From assembly GCA_023150875.1 (NCBI GenBank), contig JAKLKC010000039.1, forward strand, positions 1 to 64,000: a DNA stretch of 64,000 nucleotides, given 5' to 3'. The stretch comes from Myxococcota bacterium (GTDB taxonomy: Bacteria > Myxococcota_A > UBA796 > UBA9615 > JAKLKC01). Position 1 is the stretch's first letter. The number at the start of each line of letters is the position of its first letter. The notes beneath the pieces were generated by a model, which saw only the letters and a program-made list of their open reading frames with translations, did no database searches and was not told the origin of the DNA. Positions 9,283 through 18,092 of this stretch are shown piece after piece. The translations under genes and the position numbers were made by a program.

Positions 9283-9447
9283 GCCTGCTGGGGGAGGGCC
9301 GGGGGACCCTCCGGTCCGGGCGGCCCTCCTCGGGATCGCCCTTCGGTGGGGGGCCGCGGCTCGCCGGCGGAGGCGCACCGCTCCCCTGTCCCTTTCGCGC
9401 CCGCAGCGCGTCCGACCCCACCCACGCCGGGTCTCGCGTCCGTCACC

Positions 9448-10482
9448 ATGAAGTTCCTCGACGAGGTCGAGATCGAGGCCGCCTCCGGTAGGGGCGGCGA
9501 CGGGGTGGTGCACTGGCGCCGTGAGAAGTTCGTGCCCAGGGGAGGACCCGATGGCGGGGACGGGGGCCGCGGCGGGGACGTGGTCTTCCAGGCCACGCGG
9601 GACCGCAACACCCTGCTGCATCTCCGCTACGCGAGCCGCCTCGCCGCCGAGCCCGGCAAGGCCGGTGCCGGCGGGCTCAAGACCGGCGCGTCGGGGCGTG
9701 ACCTGGTGGTGGAGGTCCCCGTGGGCACGGTGGTGCGGGACGCCGAGACCGGGGCGCCTCGGGCGGACCTGGACCGGGACGGCATCGTCTGGGTGGCCCT
9801 GAGGGGAGGACGGGGGGGCAGGGGCAACGCCTCCTACGCCACCTCGACCAACCGCGCGCCGACGGAGCACGAGCCCGGGGAGCCGGGGCAGGAGGCCCGG
9901 TTCCTGCTGGAACTGAAGCTGCTCGCCGACGTGGGCCTCGTCGGCCTTCCCAACGCCGGCAAGTCGACGCTGATCTCCAGGATCTCGGCGGCGAGGCCGC
10001 GGATCGCCGACTACCCCTTCACGACCCTGGAGCCCCAGCTCGGCGTCGTCCGATACGGCGATCCCCGGGACCCCTCCTCGTTCGTGGTCGCCGACATCCC
10101 CGGCCTGGTGGAGGGGGCCCACGCCGGGGCGGGCCTGGGACATCGGTTCCTGCGCCACGTCGAGCGGACCCGCCTCCTCCTCCACCTGGTGAGCCTCTCC
10201 TCGTCCGACTCCCCGGATCCGCCGGAGCGGCGCTTCGAGGTGGTCGACGCCGAGCTTGCCGCATTCGACCCCGCCCTGGCGGCCCGGCCCCAGATCGTGG
10301 TCCTGACCAAGGCCGACACCGGCACCCCCGAGGAGGCGGAGTCGGTGGCGGCCCGGTTCCGCGACCTGGGACACGAGGTTTCCGTCGTCTCGGCGGTCAC
10401 GGGGCAGGGGCTCGATGGGCTGGTGAACGCGGTCGCCCGCGCCATCTCGGGGCTGGATCGGGAACGGGGAGGATCCCGTTGA
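9448..10482 (+). CDS. obgE: GTPase Obg
   Basis: The protein has 344 residues. The N-terminal glycine-rich Obg domain (1-158) begins MKFLDEVEIEAASGRGGDG and contains GGPDGGDGGRGGDV. The G domain follows with the P-loop GLPNAGKST, G3 DIPGLVEGAHAGAGLGHRFL and G4 TKAD. There is no long C-terminal Obg extension. Obg is an essential GTPase in 50S assembly and stress signalling. I chose the ATG at the conserved MKFLDE; upstream in-frame codons encode Arg/Pro-rich sequence that does not belong to the family. Its stop overlaps the TTG start of the next gene (TTGA). Confidence 0.97.
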   Translation: MKFLDEVEIEAASGRGGDGVVHWRREKFVPRGGPDGGDGGRGGDVVFQATRDRNTLLHLRYASRLAAEPGKAGAGGLKTGASGRDLVVEVPVGTVVRDAETGAPRADLDRDGIVWVALRGGRGGRGNASYATSTNRAPTEHEPGEPGQEARFLLELKLLADVGLVGLPNAGKSTLISRISAARPRIADYPFTTLEPQLGVVRYGDPRDPSSFVVADIPGLVEGAHAGAGLGHRFLRHVERTRLLLHLVSLSSSDSPDPPERRFEVVDAELAAFDPALAARPQIVVLTKADTGTPEEAESVAARFRDLGHEVSVVSAVTGQGLDGLVNAVARAISGLDRERGGSR

Positions 10483-11321
10483 AGTGGTTCGCCCGCTGGG
10501 CGATGGCGGCGATCCTGCTCCTCTCCGGATGCCGAAGGGCGGGGGACGCCGTGACCCTCGAGGAGCCGGTGACCCCGCCGCCCATGTCCGTGGGCACCCT
10601 CCAGGCGCTGGGGCCCCACGCGTTCCACGGCGAAGTCACCGTGCAGCATGCGGGCGGCGAGGGGAGGGACCGGGATGCCGCGCTGGAGCTGAGGTGGGGG
10701 GGCCTCGGGCGCTGGACCCTCATCGAGACCGAGCGGGGGCGGGTGCTGGTGGAGCGGATCTTCACCGACGGCAAGGGTTGGGCGCGGCGCGCGGACGGGA
10801 TGTTCGGGGCCGCCTCCCCCCATGACGCGGTGTCCGACCTCCAGCGGACCATCGTCTTCCGCGACCGGGCGTTCGCGCCCTTCCGGAGTCGGGTGGCGTG
10901 GCAGGCCATTCCCGACACCGAGATCGAGGGGCGCCGGGCGGTGGGGTTCCGCATGCTCCTCGCCGCCCCCGCCGCCGATCCGGCGAGGCCGGACGACACC
11001 GCGGCGCGGTCCGAGGGGCAAGGGGGAGACAACCGGGATCTCGTGTCCCTGGAGGGGGAGATGTGGGTGGACGGGAGCACCGGAAGCCGGCTCTCGGAGC
11101 GCTGGAAGGGCAGGTATGCGACCCGCCGCGGGCCGGGCAGGTCCGGCACTCCGGGCGAGGTCACCGTGACCTACGAAGAGGCGAGGTCCGGCATCGGGAT
11201 CTTCCCCGAGATCGATCCTCCCGCCGAGGGGCTCGTCGTGGACACCCCCGGGACCGGCCCGGCGGTGCCGCGGATCCCTTCTCGGAAGCGCGTGCCGGAT
11301 GGCGTGCCGATGGCCCGTTGA
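10479..11321 (+). CDS. Putative lipoprotein, unknown function
   Basis: The protein has 280 residues from a TTG start that overlaps the obgE stop (TTGA), with GGGGAGG six bases upstream. The N-terminus has a short signal sequence with lipobox LLSGC. The body alternates strands (FHGEVTVQHAGG, ALELRWGG, WTLIETERGRVLVERI, GRRAVGFRMLLAAP, LEGEMWVDGSTGSRL, EVTVTYEEARSG), a pattern like half-barrel LolA/LolB-fold proteins; this is a guess from the pattern, not a recognised match. Coupling to obgE makes co-expression likely. Confidence 0.6.
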   Translation: MKWFARWAMAAILLLSGCRRAGDAVTLEEPVTPPPMSVGTLQALGPHAFHGEVTVQHAGGEGRDRDAALELRWGGLGRWTLIETERGRVLVERIFTDGKGWARRADGMFGAASPHDAVSDLQRTIVFRDRAFAPFRSRVAWQAIPDTEIEGRRAVGFRMLLAAPAADPARPDDTAARSEGQGGDNRDLVSLEGEMWVDGSTGSRLSERWKGRYATRRGPGRSGTPGEVTVTYEEARSGIGIFPEIDPPAEGLVVDTPGTGPAVPRIPSRKRVPDGVPMAR

Positions 11322-11359
11322 TGAGCGTGTCCGCAGAGCTTCCGCCCGTCGCGGGCCCG

Positions 11360-11388
11360 TTGACGCCCCAGGGCCGGATCCATACGAT
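11360..11388 (+). promoter_or_regulatory. Sigma70-type promoter upstream of rsfS-rlmH
   Basis: TTGACG (11360-11365) and TACGAT (11383-11388) are 17 bases apart, 5/6 and 4/6 matches to consensus. The predicted transcript would begin near 11395, well upstream of the rsfS core at 11663, leaving a leader of more than 250 nt if the downstream start is used. Confidence 0.6.
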
Positions 11389-11443
11389 ACCGGCAGCATG
11401 GCAGGAGGGATGATCGCTCGTTTCTCGCCCCGCCTCCGACGAT

Positions 11444-12043
11444 GTGGCCCGGCGTCCGGCCGGGGGCTCCGCCTGGGGGAGGGCCGCGGACGGGCTTATC
11501 TGCGGCGACGGGGACTCCCCCATTCCCGGTCGTCGCCTGCGGCCGGATCCCACCCAACCGCGCGCAAGGCCGGAGGGCCGAGGCCGTTCCGGCCGCGCCT
11601 TCGTCGCCAGCGGATCGACGCGACCCTTCGCGGGGGTCGCGGGGATCCGCGGGAGGCTCCTCATCGAATCCAAGGCTAAGGCCCTGCTCCTCGCAGCGGC
11701 GACTCTGGAGAAGAAGAGCGAGGAACCCGTGCTGATGCGGGTCCAGGCGCTCACTTCGTTCACCGACTACTTCCTCGTGTGCACGGGGACCTCGAGCACC
11801 CACGTGCAGGCGATCGCCGACGGGTTGGAGCGCGTGGCCTCGTCGCACGGCTTCCACTCCCAGGGGATCGAGGGCAAGGGATCCGGCCGGTGGGTGTTGC
11901 TGGACTTCGGCGACGTCGTCGTCCACGTCTTCACTCCCGACCAGAGGGAGTTCTACGACCTGGAAGGGCTCTGGATCGATGCGCCCCGCGAGCCCATCCC
12001 GGGGGTGGAACCGCCCGGCCACCGGATGGCGGCCCGGGCGTAG
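11444..12043 (+). CDS. rsfS: Ribosomal silencing factor RsfS
   Basis: Residues 74-180 of this frame are a complete RsfS: IESKAKALLLAAATLEKK, then LTSFTDYFLVCTGTSSTHVQ, the GxEG motif QGIEGKGSGRWVLLDFGDVVVHVF and the REFYDLEGLW end. RsfS binds L14 and blocks subunit joining when nutrients are short. The only ATG/GTG/TTG in frame before the core is GTG 11444, which would add about 73 Arg/Pro/Gly-rich residues foreign to the family. The core starts at an ATC (11663) six bases after GGGAGG (11651-11656), so a non-canonical ATC start is a real possibility. The C-terminus has about 20 extra residues. rlmH follows, a classic pair. Confidence 0.9.
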   Translation: MARRPAGGSAWGRAADGLICGDGDSPIPGRRLRPDPTQPRARPEGRGRSGRAFVASGSTRPFAGVAGIRGRLLIESKAKALLLAAATLEKKSEEPVLMRVQALTSFTDYFLVCTGTSSTHVQAIADGLERVASSHGFHSQGIEGKGSGRWVLLDFGDVVVHVFTPDQREFYDLEGLWIDAPREPIPGVEPPGHRMAARA

Positions 12044-12108
12044 GCCCGGGTGGCCTGACCGGGGGCCATCGCTCCGCGGCGGGCGATCTTCCGGATGGGA
12101 GCGGGGAC

Positions 12109-12576
12109 GTGCGCGTCCGTGTGCTGGCAGTGGGCAAGGGACGGCGGACGGCGTTGTCGACGGCGGCCGAGGAATACCTGGACCGGTGCGCGCGTCATGG
12201 CGGCGTCGAGCTGGTGCGCATCCTCCCGGCGCGCGGGTCCGGCTCGGGGCCGGGCCGGGGGGCCACGGAGGAGGGGGTCAGGATCCTCTCCCGGATCGGG
12301 GCTTCCGCCCGGGTCGTGGCCATGGACGAGGGGGGGGACGAGTGGTCGAGCCCGCGCGTCGCGCGCTGCCTCTCCGAGGCGGCCCTGCGGGGGGTGGGGG
12401 CACTGGACTTCGTGATAGGCGGTGCCTTCGGGCTGTCCGAGGCGGTCAAGGAACGGGCGGATGACGTCGTGAAGCTCTCGGCGATGACCCTACCCCACGA
12501 GCTCGCCCTGCTGGTGCTGTGCGAGCAGCTCTACCGTGGCTTCACCCTCTGGCGGGGCGAGCCCTACCACCACTGA
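12109..12576 (+). CDS. rlmH: 23S rRNA pseudouridine-1915 N3-methyltransferase RlmH
   Basis: The protein has 155 residues, the usual RlmH length. The SPOUT-class C-terminus is clear: DFVIGGAFGLS (SAM-binding knot), AMTLPHELALLVLCEQLYRGFTLWRGEPYHH at the very end, where the family nearly always finishes with YHH or YHK. The N-terminus VRVLAVGKGR is also typical. It methylates pseudouridine 1915 in helix 69 of 23S rRNA on 70S ribosomes. I chose GTG 12109 with a GGGAG site seven bases upstream. It follows rsfS on the same strand by 65 bases. Confidence 0.95.
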   Translation: MRVRVLAVGKGRRTALSTAAEEYLDRCARHGGVELVRILPARGSGSGPGRGATEEGVRILSRIGASARVVAMDEGGDEWSSPRVARCLSEAALRGVGALDFVIGGAFGLSEAVKERADDVVKLSAMTLPHELALLVLCEQLYRGFTLWRGEPYHH

Positions 12577-12710
12577 GAGGGTGTGCCACCAATGTCCGCC
12601 TACTGCGCGTGCCGAATGGCCTGCTGCGCCGCTCCCGCCTCTGTCGGTCGGGGGTCGGAGTACGCTCGGTACGCCTTCCCCCCGGCCTCGGTCGGCCGTG
12701 TCCGACTCTG

Positions 12711-13454
12711 ATGCGCGCCCTCGCCGATCTCGCCACCGCCGCGCTTGGGTTGTTCCTGCCCCTCGCCTGCCCCGGGTGCGACGCGCCCATGGACGAGGTG
12801 CGTCGTGGCCGCCTCTGCGACGCCTGCGAGGGGCGCCTCGTACGCCTCGGGGGTGCCCTCTGCGGTCGGTGCGGCGTGCCCGTCCCGGGAGAGGGGCTCC
12901 CGGAGTGCCCGTCGTGCCGCCTCCAGCCGCCGGCCTTCGATCGGGCACGCGCCTGGGGGCGCTACGAGGGTGGGTTGCGGGACCTGATCCGGAGGCTCAA
13001 GTACCCGGGGCGCCGCGACCTGGCGCCTCCCCTCGCTGCCCTGCTCCTGGACGTGGCGGAGACCGAGCTCCCGCTGGACCGATACGACGTCGTCACGCCG
13101 GTCCCCCTCCATCCGGACCGGCTGGCGGAGCGGGGGTTCAACCAGTCCGGCCTCCTGTGCCGGCCCGTGGCCGCGTCCGCCGGGCTCCCCGTCCACCGGG
13201 ACCTGGTGCGCGTCCTGCCCACAGGCTCCCAGGTCGGGCTGCCGGCCGAGGCCCGCAGGGGGAACGTCGCCGGTGCGTTCGCCCTCCGGCGCGGGGCGGA
13301 AGGCCGGATGCGCGGCGCCGCCGTGCTCCTCGTGGACGACGTCGTGACCACCGGCGCCACCGGCTCCGCTTGCGCGGCCCTGCTCAAGGAGGCGGGCGCG
13401 TCCCGGGTGGACCTGATCTCGGTCGCCCGGGCCGAGCCCCGGGACCCGACATGA
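12711..13454 (+). CDS. comF: ComF-family phosphoribosyltransferase-like protein
   Basis: The protein has 247 residues. The N-terminal zinc-ribbon-like part has paired cysteines CPGC, CDAC, CGRC and CPSC. The C-terminal domain carries the PRPP-binding signature VLLVDDVVTTGATGSACA and the conserved PVPLHPDRLAERGFNQS. ComF proteins assist DNA uptake and single-strand DNA handling; in many bacteria the exact role is open. No other competence gene is in the window. The ATG is followed by a hydrophobic helix before the first Cys pair. Its stop overlaps the start of the M16 peptidase gene (ATGA). Confidence 0.88.
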   Translation: MRALADLATAALGLFLPLACPGCDAPMDEVRRGRLCDACEGRLVRLGGALCGRCGVPVPGEGLPECPSCRLQPPAFDRARAWGRYEGGLRDLIRRLKYPGRRDLAPPLAALLLDVAETELPLDRYDVVTPVPLHPDRLAERGFNQSGLLCRPVAASAGLPVHRDLVRVLPTGSQVGLPAEARRGNVAGAFALRRGAEGRMRGAAVLLVDDVVTTGATGSACAALLKEAGASRVDLISVARAEPRDPT

Positions 13455-14731
13455 CCGAAGTACATCGCCGCCGCCTGGGGAGCGGCCTGAGGGTGCTCCT
13501 GATCCCGACGCCGGCGCTCCACACCGCCGAGGTCGGGCTGTACGCCATGACGGGTCCTCGTTTCGAGAAGGCCGAGAGCAGCGGGCTCTCCCACTTCGTG
13601 GAGCACTGCCTCTTCCGGGGATGCGAGGCCTTCCCCGACGCCTTGGCGATGCACCAGGAGATCGAGTCCTGCGGTGGCCCCCTGTTCGGGAGCACCGCCC
13701 GGGACAACTCGCTGTTCACCCTGTCGGTGGTGCCCCGCCACGTCCGCCGCTCCGTGGAGTTGCTCGCGGAGTTCGTCCTGCGACCGACGTTCCAGGAGCT
13801 TGACCTGGAGCGGGAGCTGATCCTGGAGGAGAGGCTCCAGGAGCGGGACGGCGAGGGAAACGAGGTGGACCTCGACAACCTGTCCCGCAGGAAGCTGTGG
13901 CCGGGGCACTCCCTGGGCATGCCCATCCTCGGTCCCGAGTCCAACATCCGCCGCTTCTCGCGCCAGGACGTCTCCTCCCACTACCGGACCACCTTCGTCG
14001 CCCCGTCCTGCCTGGTGTACGTGGTCGGCCCGTTCGAGCCCGGCGAGGTGCTCCCGGTGATCGAGCGGGCGTTCGCGCCCCTGCCCGAGGGAGGGCTGCC
14101 GAGGATGGTGCCGGTGGACGGCGGGAAGATGCGGGGCTTCCGCAGCGCATACGTCCGCCACGACGCGAGCCAGGACGACCTCCTCCTCTCGTTCCGGACG
14201 CCCCCGCTGGACGACCCGCGGGCGGTGGCCCTGAGCCTGCTGGTGGGGATCCTCAGCGACGGCGTGTCCAGCCGCCTCCAGTGGAGGGTCTGCGAGCGCC
14301 TCGGCCTGGCCTACACCATCGAGAGTGGGCTCGACCTCTACTGGGACACGGGGGTGCTGGACATCGAGGCTTCGGTCGGCCCCGAGAAGCTCGACCGCCT
14401 GCTCCGGGAGGTGGTGGAGGTGCTGCGGGGCCTCAAGGCCGAGGTCCCCGGCGAGGGGGAGATGGAGCGAGCCCGGGAGCGGTATCGCCTGGGCGTGGAG
14501 TTCACCATGGACAGCCCGTCGCAGCTCGCCGGCTACTACGCGGGCACGGAGCTGTACACGCCAGCGCACGCCCTCTCCGACCGGCTGAACGCGGTGGACA
14601 ACGTCCAGCCGGAGGAGATCCGCGCCCTGGCGCGGGAGTTGTTCCACCCCGAGAACACCGTACTCACCGTGGTCGGCGAGCTCTCGTCCGCCCAGAGGGG
14701 GCGGCTGGACAACATCGCCCGGACCTTGTGA
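13451..14731 (+). CDS. M16-family zinc metallopeptidase
   Basis: The protein has 426 residues, about the length of short M16B peptidases. The inverted zinc motif HFVEH is at residues 48-52 and the downstream Glu ligand lies in ELILEE near residue 126, so the active site looks intact. The second half includes the conserved R..Y region (ERLGLAYTIESG). There is no signal peptide, so it is probably cytosolic, like processing-type M16B enzymes. Start overlaps the comF stop by 4 nt. A separate secreted pair of M16 proteins is encoded at 34858-37811. Confidence 0.9.
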   Translation: MTEVHRRRLGSGLRVLLIPTPALHTAEVGLYAMTGPRFEKAESSGLSHFVEHCLFRGCEAFPDALAMHQEIESCGGPLFGSTARDNSLFTLSVVPRHVRRSVELLAEFVLRPTFQELDLERELILEERLQERDGEGNEVDLDNLSRRKLWPGHSLGMPILGPESNIRRFSRQDVSSHYRTTFVAPSCLVYVVGPFEPGEVLPVIERAFAPLPEGGLPRMVPVDGGKMRGFRSAYVRHDASQDDLLLSFRTPPLDDPRAVALSLLVGILSDGVSSRLQWRVCERLGLAYTIESGLDLYWDTGVLDIEASVGPEKLDRLLREVVEVLRGLKAEVPGEGEMERARERYRLGVEFTMDSPSQLAGYYAGTELYTPAHALSDRLNAVDNVQPEEIRALARELFHPENTVLTVVGELSSAQRGRLDNIARTL

Positions 14732-14958
14732 CCGCGGGTCGGAGCGGCCGCCAGCGGCGGAAGGTGAAGCCCCCGGGAAGGGAGGGGCGGCCTGGAGTGT
14801 CGTCAGGGGCGGAAGGACCTCAAGGCCCCGCACCCGGGACCGAAGAGGGAGTGAGAGCGCCAGGAAGGCGATCCTCGTAGGGAGCGCGCGACTCCGCTTG
14901 GGCCGGTGGTACGGCCGGCGGACGGCGCCGAGGTCCCGACGAAGCTCCGGGAGACCCC

Positions 14959-15126
14959 ATGCGCAGCCAGACCATGGTGATCGAGACGACCCTGGGCGAC
15001 CTGATCTCCGAGTACTACCTCGCCTTCCTGGAGGAGTTCGGAGATCCGGAGCTCGCCGCGGTCGCCACCGAGGTGGCGCTGGCGGACCTGCTCGCCGTGC
15101 AAGAGACCCCGGCGATCGCCGCCTGA
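14959..15126 (+). CDS. Small conserved-looking acidic protein
   Basis: A 55-residue frame, MRSQTMVIETTLGDLISEYY to ETPAIAA, begins after CTCCGGGAGACCCC. It is acidic and helical, with a regular hydrophobic pattern (TLGDLISEYYLAFLEEFGD, then ELAAVATEVALADLL). Amino-acid composition is quite unlike the Arg/Pro/Gly-rich chance frames of this genome, which supports a real gene. I recognise no named family. It stands alone, followed at once by a nested inverted repeat that contains its stop codon and separates it from a convergent lipoprotein gene. Confidence 0.6.
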   Translation: MRSQTMVIETTLGDLISEYYLAFLEEFGDPELAAVATEVALADLLAVQETPAIAA

Positions 15127-15179
15127 TCGGATCCCTCCCGGAACCTGGCACGACCGGCGTGCCAGCGGGGGCGATCAGG
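15122..15179. terminator. Nested inverted repeat between convergent genes
   Basis: An inner hairpin CTGGCAC (15145-15151) / GTGCCAG (15159-15165) with a 7-nt loop sits inside an outer perfect 8-bp repeat CCTGATCG (15122-15129) / CGATCAGG (15172-15179). The outer arms contain the stop codons of both flanking convergent genes. There is no T run, so a bidirectional terminator is inferred from position and structure. Confidence 0.5.
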
Positions 15180-15723
15180 GGAGGGGGCTGAGCCGCCGGT
15201 CGGGGAGGATGGGGGCAGTGAAGGCCCCCTCGAAGACCCCGACGAAGGGTGTCCCGGCAGCGTCGGACTCCGGCAGGGCGAACTGGAACGCACCGGCGAC
15301 CTCGCCCCCCGGGACCAGTGCGCCCAGCAGGTCCACGGTTCCCGTGGGCACGTCGTCCAGGACGAGCTGGGTGTGCCCCGCGGCGTCGAGTTCGGTGTAG
15401 ACCACCACGTGGTCCGCCAGGTCGATGGTCCCGGGCACGTCCGCCTGGGACAGCGTGATGACGAGGGCGAGGGTCCGCCGCGCTGCGCGATCGGTCGCGT
15501 GGACGACGAGTTCATCGCCATGCTCGCCGGGGGAGAGCATGGCGAGCGCCTCGTCCGCCACGAACGGCTGCACCCCCTCGCCCCCGAGCTGCAACCTCGC
15601 CTGAAGGCTGCCCAGGGGGTGGTCCCCCGAGTCGAGCGCGCCGAACAGCGCGTCATTCGGCCCGCCGCAACCCGAGGCGGTCAGCAGGACGAGCAGCGCG
15701 GTGGTTGACGGGCGAAGGAGCAT
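15175..15723 (-). CDS. Putative lipoprotein, unknown function
   Basis: The protein has 182 residues from the ATG at 15723, chosen because it opens a clean lipoprotein signal peptide (MLLRPSTTALLVLLTASGC, Cys at 19). The mature part is mostly beta-type sequence (ELVVHATDRAARRTLALVIT, DHVVVYTELDAAGHTQLVLD) and contains no recognisable motif. A good promoter-like site (15762-15790) precedes it. The next gene upstream is the J-domain protein on the same strand, but the promoter suggests separate transcription. Confidence 0.65.
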   Translation of the reverse strand: MLLRPSTTALLVLLTASGCGGPNDALFGALDSGDHPLGSLQARLQLGGEGVQPFVADEALAMLSPGEHGDELVVHATDRAARRTLALVITLSQADVPGTIDLADHVVVYTELDAAGHTQLVLDDVPTGTVDLLGALVPGGEVAGAFQFALPESDAAGTPFVGVFEGAFTAPILPDRRLSPLP

Positions 15724-15761
15724 GGACCAACACACCATGACGTCATCGAGGACCCGGGCAG

Positions 15762-15790
15762 AATATGTCACCCGGCCCCCGGGGTGTCAA
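15762..15790 (-). promoter_or_regulatory. Sigma70-type promoter of the 15175-15723 lipoprotein
   Basis: Read on the minus strand, TTGACA (15790-15785) and CATATT (15767-15762) are spaced by 17 bases: a perfect -35 and a 4/6 -10. The transcript would start about 30 bases before the ATG at 15723. Confidence 0.68.
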
Positions 15791-15851
15791 CGTGCGCTCC
15801 GGCCCTCGCCGGGGGCGGCACGGGGTTCGGCGGGCGTAGGGAGTCGCCGTC

Positions 15852-16427
15852 CTACACGATCCGGATCTTGTACGGGTTCTTGGTCTTCTGGCGATGCTCC
15901 TCGAGACTGGTCTGGGCCGCCGAGAGCTGCTCCTTGAGGATCGCGTTGTCCGGCTCCGCCTGGAGCGCGAACTTGGTGTTCATCACGACGCCGTTCCAGT
16001 CCCCCGCCGCCCTCGCCTTGACGGCGAGGTCGTAGAACTTCTGCCCCTGCCGAGTGGTGCACACCCTCGCGGCGGCGGCTCCCTCGTCCTTCTCCTGCAC
16101 CAGCTCCGACCTGCCGAGCTTCGCCACATCCGCGGCGGGATCCGCCCTCAGCTTCCGATCGTAGATCGTCTTCAACTCCGGATCCTTGAGGACGGACCAG
16201 GCTTCGGCGATGCGGCGGTAGATCCGGGTCAGCTTCCTCTGGAGGTCCGGGTCGTTCAACCCGTAATAGCGGTCCGGGTGGAACCGCTTCGACTCCTGGG
16301 CGAAGGCCCGCTCGATGGCGGTGACCGGCGCGTCCCTCGGCACCCTCAACATCTGGTAGTAGTCGAGGGATTCAAGGATCCCGTAGAGGGCCTCTATCTC
16401 TACCAGGGTCTTGGTATCGACTTCCAT
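15852..16427 (-). CDS. J-domain co-chaperone
   Basis: The protein has 191 residues. A J domain covers about residues 20-92: YYQMLRVPRDAP, the HPD loop in RFHPDRYY, and YRRIAEAWSVLKDPELKTIYD. There is no Gly/Phe or zinc-finger region, so this is not DnaJ itself. Residues 120-185 look like a TPR-like helical hairpin (QKFYDLAVKARAAGDWNGVVMNT, then FALQAEPDNAILKEQLSAA). J domains stimulate the ATPase of Hsp70. The gene lies 93 bases downstream of a lidless DnaK-like protein on the same strand, so the two very probably work as a dedicated pair. Confidence 0.88.
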   Translation of the reverse strand: MEVDTKTLVEIEALYGILESLDYYQMLRVPRDAPVTAIERAFAQESKRFHPDRYYGLNDPDLQRKLTRIYRRIAEAWSVLKDPELKTIYDRKLRADPAADVAKLGRSELVQEKDEGAAAARVCTTRQGQKFYDLAVKARAAGDWNGVVMNTKFALQAEPDNAILKEQLSAAQTSLEEHRQKTKNPYKIRIV

Positions 16428-16520
16428 CGATGACTCCTGCCCCCGTCGCCACCGCGGGGGGCGTCGAGGGCTTGGAATGGCAGGCCGGGGGCGGGAGGGG
16501 GCGTTGATCCGAGGTGCGGA

Positions 16521-18092
16521 TCAGAAGCCCAGCGAGTCGAACCTCATCTCTTCGACCTCTTCCGGGCGCAGTCCGACCGAGGCGTCGATGCGGATCGAGG
16601 CGCTCCTTCCCGACTGGATGTCCTCGGCGGAGACGTTGAGGATGCCACTGGCGTCGATGTCGAAGGCCACCCGCACGCGGCACTCGCCGCGGGGGGCGGG
16701 GGGTAGCCCCACCAGGCTGAACTGCCCCAGGAGTTCCGAGTCGGCGGCGGCGCGGGACTCTCCCTGGAAGACCCGGATCCGCACCTCGGTCTGGTGGTCC
16801 CGGGTCGTGGTGAAGACCCGCGCCGCGTGGGTCGGGATCGGGGAGTTGCGTTCGATCACTCGCTCCACGAAGCCCTCCACCGTACCCACGCCGAGGGACT
16901 GGGGCGTGACGTCGATGAGGAGCGCGTCCGGGCCACTGGGTCCGGACAGGGCGTTGACCAGGCTGGACGCCTGCACGGCGGCGCCCACGGACACCACTTC
17001 GTCGGGGTTGACGCCGGACTCGGGCTCGCGGTCGAAGTAGGCCTGTACGGCGTCCCGGACCACCGGGGATCGGGTCATGCCACCCACCAGGACCACCGCC
17101 GAGATGTCCCGATTCGTCAGGCGGGCATCCCTCATCGCCTGATCGCACACCTGGAAGGTCCTGGCGATGAGCCCGTAGGACATTCGGTCGAACTGGGCCC
17201 TGGTGAGGGTGGCCTCGAAGTCCTGGTCGACGCCGCGGTCGTCCTTGTAGAGGGCGGGCACCTTCACCCGGGCGAGCTCCGAGTCGCTGAGGGAGCACTT
17301 GGCCGACTCGGCGGCGTCCTTCAGCTTCTGGAGCGCGATGGGGTTGCGCCGGACCCGGACCTGGTCGGCCTCCTTCAAACCCGACACGAGGTGCTTCACG
17401 ATGTTCTCGTCGAAGTCGTCCCCCCCGAGGAAGGTGTCCCCGGCGGTGGCCACCACCTCGAAGACGTCGCCCAGGACCCGGAGGATGGAGACGTCGAACG
17501 TGCCTCCCCCGAGGTCGTAGACCGCGACGTTGCTCTCCATCGCTCGGCCCACTCCGTAGGCGAGGCAGGCCGCCGTGGGCTCGTTGACGATGCGGAGCAC
17601 GTCGAGACCGGCGATGGTGCCGGCGTCCCGGGTCGCCTGGCGCTGGGAGTCGTTGAAGTAGGCGGGGACCGTGATCACCGCCTTGTCCACCGCCTCCCCC
17701 AGGTGGTCTTCGGCGATCTGGCGCAAGTGCCGGAGGATGAACGCGGAGATCTCCTGGAGGGAGTAAGTGCGGCCCTGGGCTCGAATCCGCACGTCGTGGT
17801 TCGGGCCCTCCACCAGTTCATAGGGCAGGACTTCCCGGGACTTGCGGACCTCCTCGCTGTGGAACGATCGCCCCAGGAGTCGCTTCGCCGACCAGATGGT
17901 GTTCGACGGGTTGTAGAGGACCTGCCGCCGAGCGGCGTGCCCCACGACCACGCTCCCTCCATAGCCGAAGGACACGACGGACGGATGGAGGCGATGGCCA
18001 TCGGGGCCGGGGATCACGAGGGGGCGCCCGCCCTGGATGACGGAGACGACGGAGTTGCTGGTGCCCAGGTCGATCCCGAGGGCGTGTGCCAT
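16521..18092 (-). CDS. DnaK-like Hsp70 lacking the C-terminal lid
   Basis: The protein has 523 residues against about 640 for DnaK. The ATPase domain is complete: phosphate-1 GIDLGTSNS, phosphate-2 [12 protein letters not shown], adenosine motif [11 protein letters not shown]. The interdomain linker is present as [14 protein letters not shown]. The beta-type substrate domain follows ([33 protein letters not shown]), then the protein stops after [15 protein letters not shown], so the helical lid and C-terminal tail are missing. This is unlikely to be the main DnaK, which should lie elsewhere with grpE. The open frame runs upstream to 18584, but the family start is the ATG at 18092. It is paired with the J-domain gene downstream. 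Confidence 0.92.
   Translation of the reverse strand: MAHALGIDLGTSNSVVSVIQGGRPLVIPGPDGHRLHPSVVSFGYGGSVVVGHAARRQVLYNPSNTIWSAKRLLGRSFHSEEVRKSREVLPYELVEGPNHDVRIRAQGRTYSLQEISAFILRHLRQIAEDHLGEAVDKAVITVPAYFNDSQRQATRDAGTIAGLDVLRIVNEPTAACLAYGVGRAMESNVAVYDLGGGTFDVSILRVLGDVFEVVATAGDTFLGGDDFDENIVKHLVSGLKEADQVRVRRNPIALQKLKDAAESAKCSLSDSELARVKVPALYKDDRGVDQDFEATLTRAQFDRMSYGLIARTFQVCDQAMRDARLTNRDISAVVLVGGMTRSPVVRDAVQAYFDREPESGVNPDEVVSVGAAVQASSLVNALSGPSGPDALLIDVTPQSLGVGTVEGFVERVIERNSPIPTHAARVFTTTRDHQTEVRIRVFQGESRAAADSELLGQFSLVGLPPAPRGECRVRVAFDIDASGILNVSAEDIQSGRSASIRIDASVGLRPEEVEEMRFDSLGF

Noticed and set aside
11299-11679. A 126-codon frame before rsfS, with an internal ATG at 11410
   Set aside because: Arg/Pro/Gly-rich product without domain character; the GGAGGG is too close to the ATG. 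I treat it as leader, although it overlaps the rsfS core and should be kept in mind for the start problem.
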